From the NCBI RefSeq assembly GCF_007923295.1, contig NZ_VOIR01000016.1:154164-218163 (forward strand): 64,000 bases of DNA, read 5' to 3'. Both the position numbers and the translations under genes were made by a program. Within the stretch, counting starts at the first letter, position 1, and every line of letters starts with the position of its first letter. Positions 63,848 to 64,000 of the stretch are shown in pieces. The notes under the pieces are model-generated. The model was not told where the DNA came from. It saw only the letters and a list, made by a program, of their open reading frames with translations, and did no database searches. This DNA comes from Agrococcus sediminis (GTDB lineage Bacteria; Actinomycetota; Actinomycetes; Actinomycetales; Microbacteriaceae).

Positions 63848-63878
63848 GGCACCATGCTCCCATCGAGTCGGCACATAG

Positions 63879-63913
63879 AAAAAGGGGCCCCAGATGAATC
63901 TGGGGCCCCTTTC
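63879..63913. terminator. rRNA operon terminator
   Basis: AAAAAGGGGCCCCAGAT and ATCTGGGGCCCCTTT form a 12-base GC-rich stem with a short loop. On the minus strand it follows the 5S rRNA gene and ends in a T run. Confidence 0.9.
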
Positions 63914-63921
63914 CAAAAGAA

Positions 63922-64000
63922 GTCCGGCGGTGTCCTACTCTCCCACAGGGTCCCCCCTGCAGTACCATCGGCGCTGAGAGCCTTAGCTTCCGGGTTCGGA
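63922..64000 (-). rRNA. rrf: 5S ribosomal RNA (3' part)
   Basis: The minus strand ends in the actinobacterial 5S sequence GGGAGAGTAGGACACCGCCG, and GGTACTGCAGGGGGGACCCT lies just before. About 79 bases are inside the window; the rest, and presumably 23S and 16S, lie beyond the right edge. Confidence 0.93.

Overview
The window is high-GC DNA from an actinobacterium, most likely a member of the Microbacteriaceae (Micrococcales). The evidence is the gene order tlyA-nadK-recN-pyrG-nudix-xerD-parA-scpA-scpB-rluB-tyrA-cmk-der, an FBP-domain protein, a DUF222/HNH endonuclease, an IdeR-type iron box, and a palindromic repeat array of a type common in that family. Species cannot be fixed from the sequence alone.

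Region 1 (1 to about 35.3 kb) is most of an integrative conjugative element (ICE). Its left end lies outside the window. Its right end carries an excisionase-like protein and a tyrosine integrase, paired inverted repeats that look like integrase arm sites, and a tandem tRNA-Pro arrangement. The transfer backbone is a DprA-like protein, a MobF relaxase-helicase, ArdC, a prim-pol, an SpdB-like membrane protein, a ParB-like protein, and a type IV secretion set: a multidomain wall hydrolase, two DUF6112 small membrane proteins, a VirB6/TrbL-like protein, an SCO6880-family protein, a VirB4 ATPase and a VirD4-type coupling protein. Cargo falls into four blocks. At 1-2224 there is a probable thymine-hypermodification module: the tail of a probable nucleotide kinase, a thymidylate-synthase-like enzyme whose active site suggests dUMP hydroxymethylation, and a protein of the 5-hydroxymethyl-dU DNA kinase helical family. 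At 7510-9688 there is a convergent pair of nucleases (Mrr-like and PIN). At 9988-11678 there is a decayed cytosine methyltransferase followed by a chloramphenicol exporter. At 11814-16849 there is an ABC-F plus MFS resistance pair, preceded by a leader peptide and hairpin and flanked by two AraC regulators that share a nearly identical 3' segment. Many ICE intergenic gaps carry a GC-rich hairpin followed by a CACCT motif, which may be a shared control element.

Region 2 (about 35.3 to 64 kb) is chromosomal backbone. The DUF222/HNH gene comes first. It is followed by an S10 peptidase, an amidohydrolase and an FBP-domain gene, a long-form GAPDH, and a siderophore-interacting protein under an iron box. 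Next come an MFS exporter, a divergent ClpS, a DUF2017 protein and a pyridoxal kinase, then the repeat array. From there to the right end almost everything runs leftward as one tightly packed block covering translation, cell division, chromosome segregation, CTP, NADP and repair functions. At the far right is a long arginine/aspartate-repeat protein, then a strong terminator and the 3' part of a 5S rRNA gene, so an rRNA operon lies just outside the window on the minus strand.

The most unusual part is the left edge: a possible 5-hydroxymethyluracil-derived DNA modification system on a conjugative element that also carries a Mrr-type nuclease, a class that often cuts modified DNA, and a dead cytosine methyltransferase.
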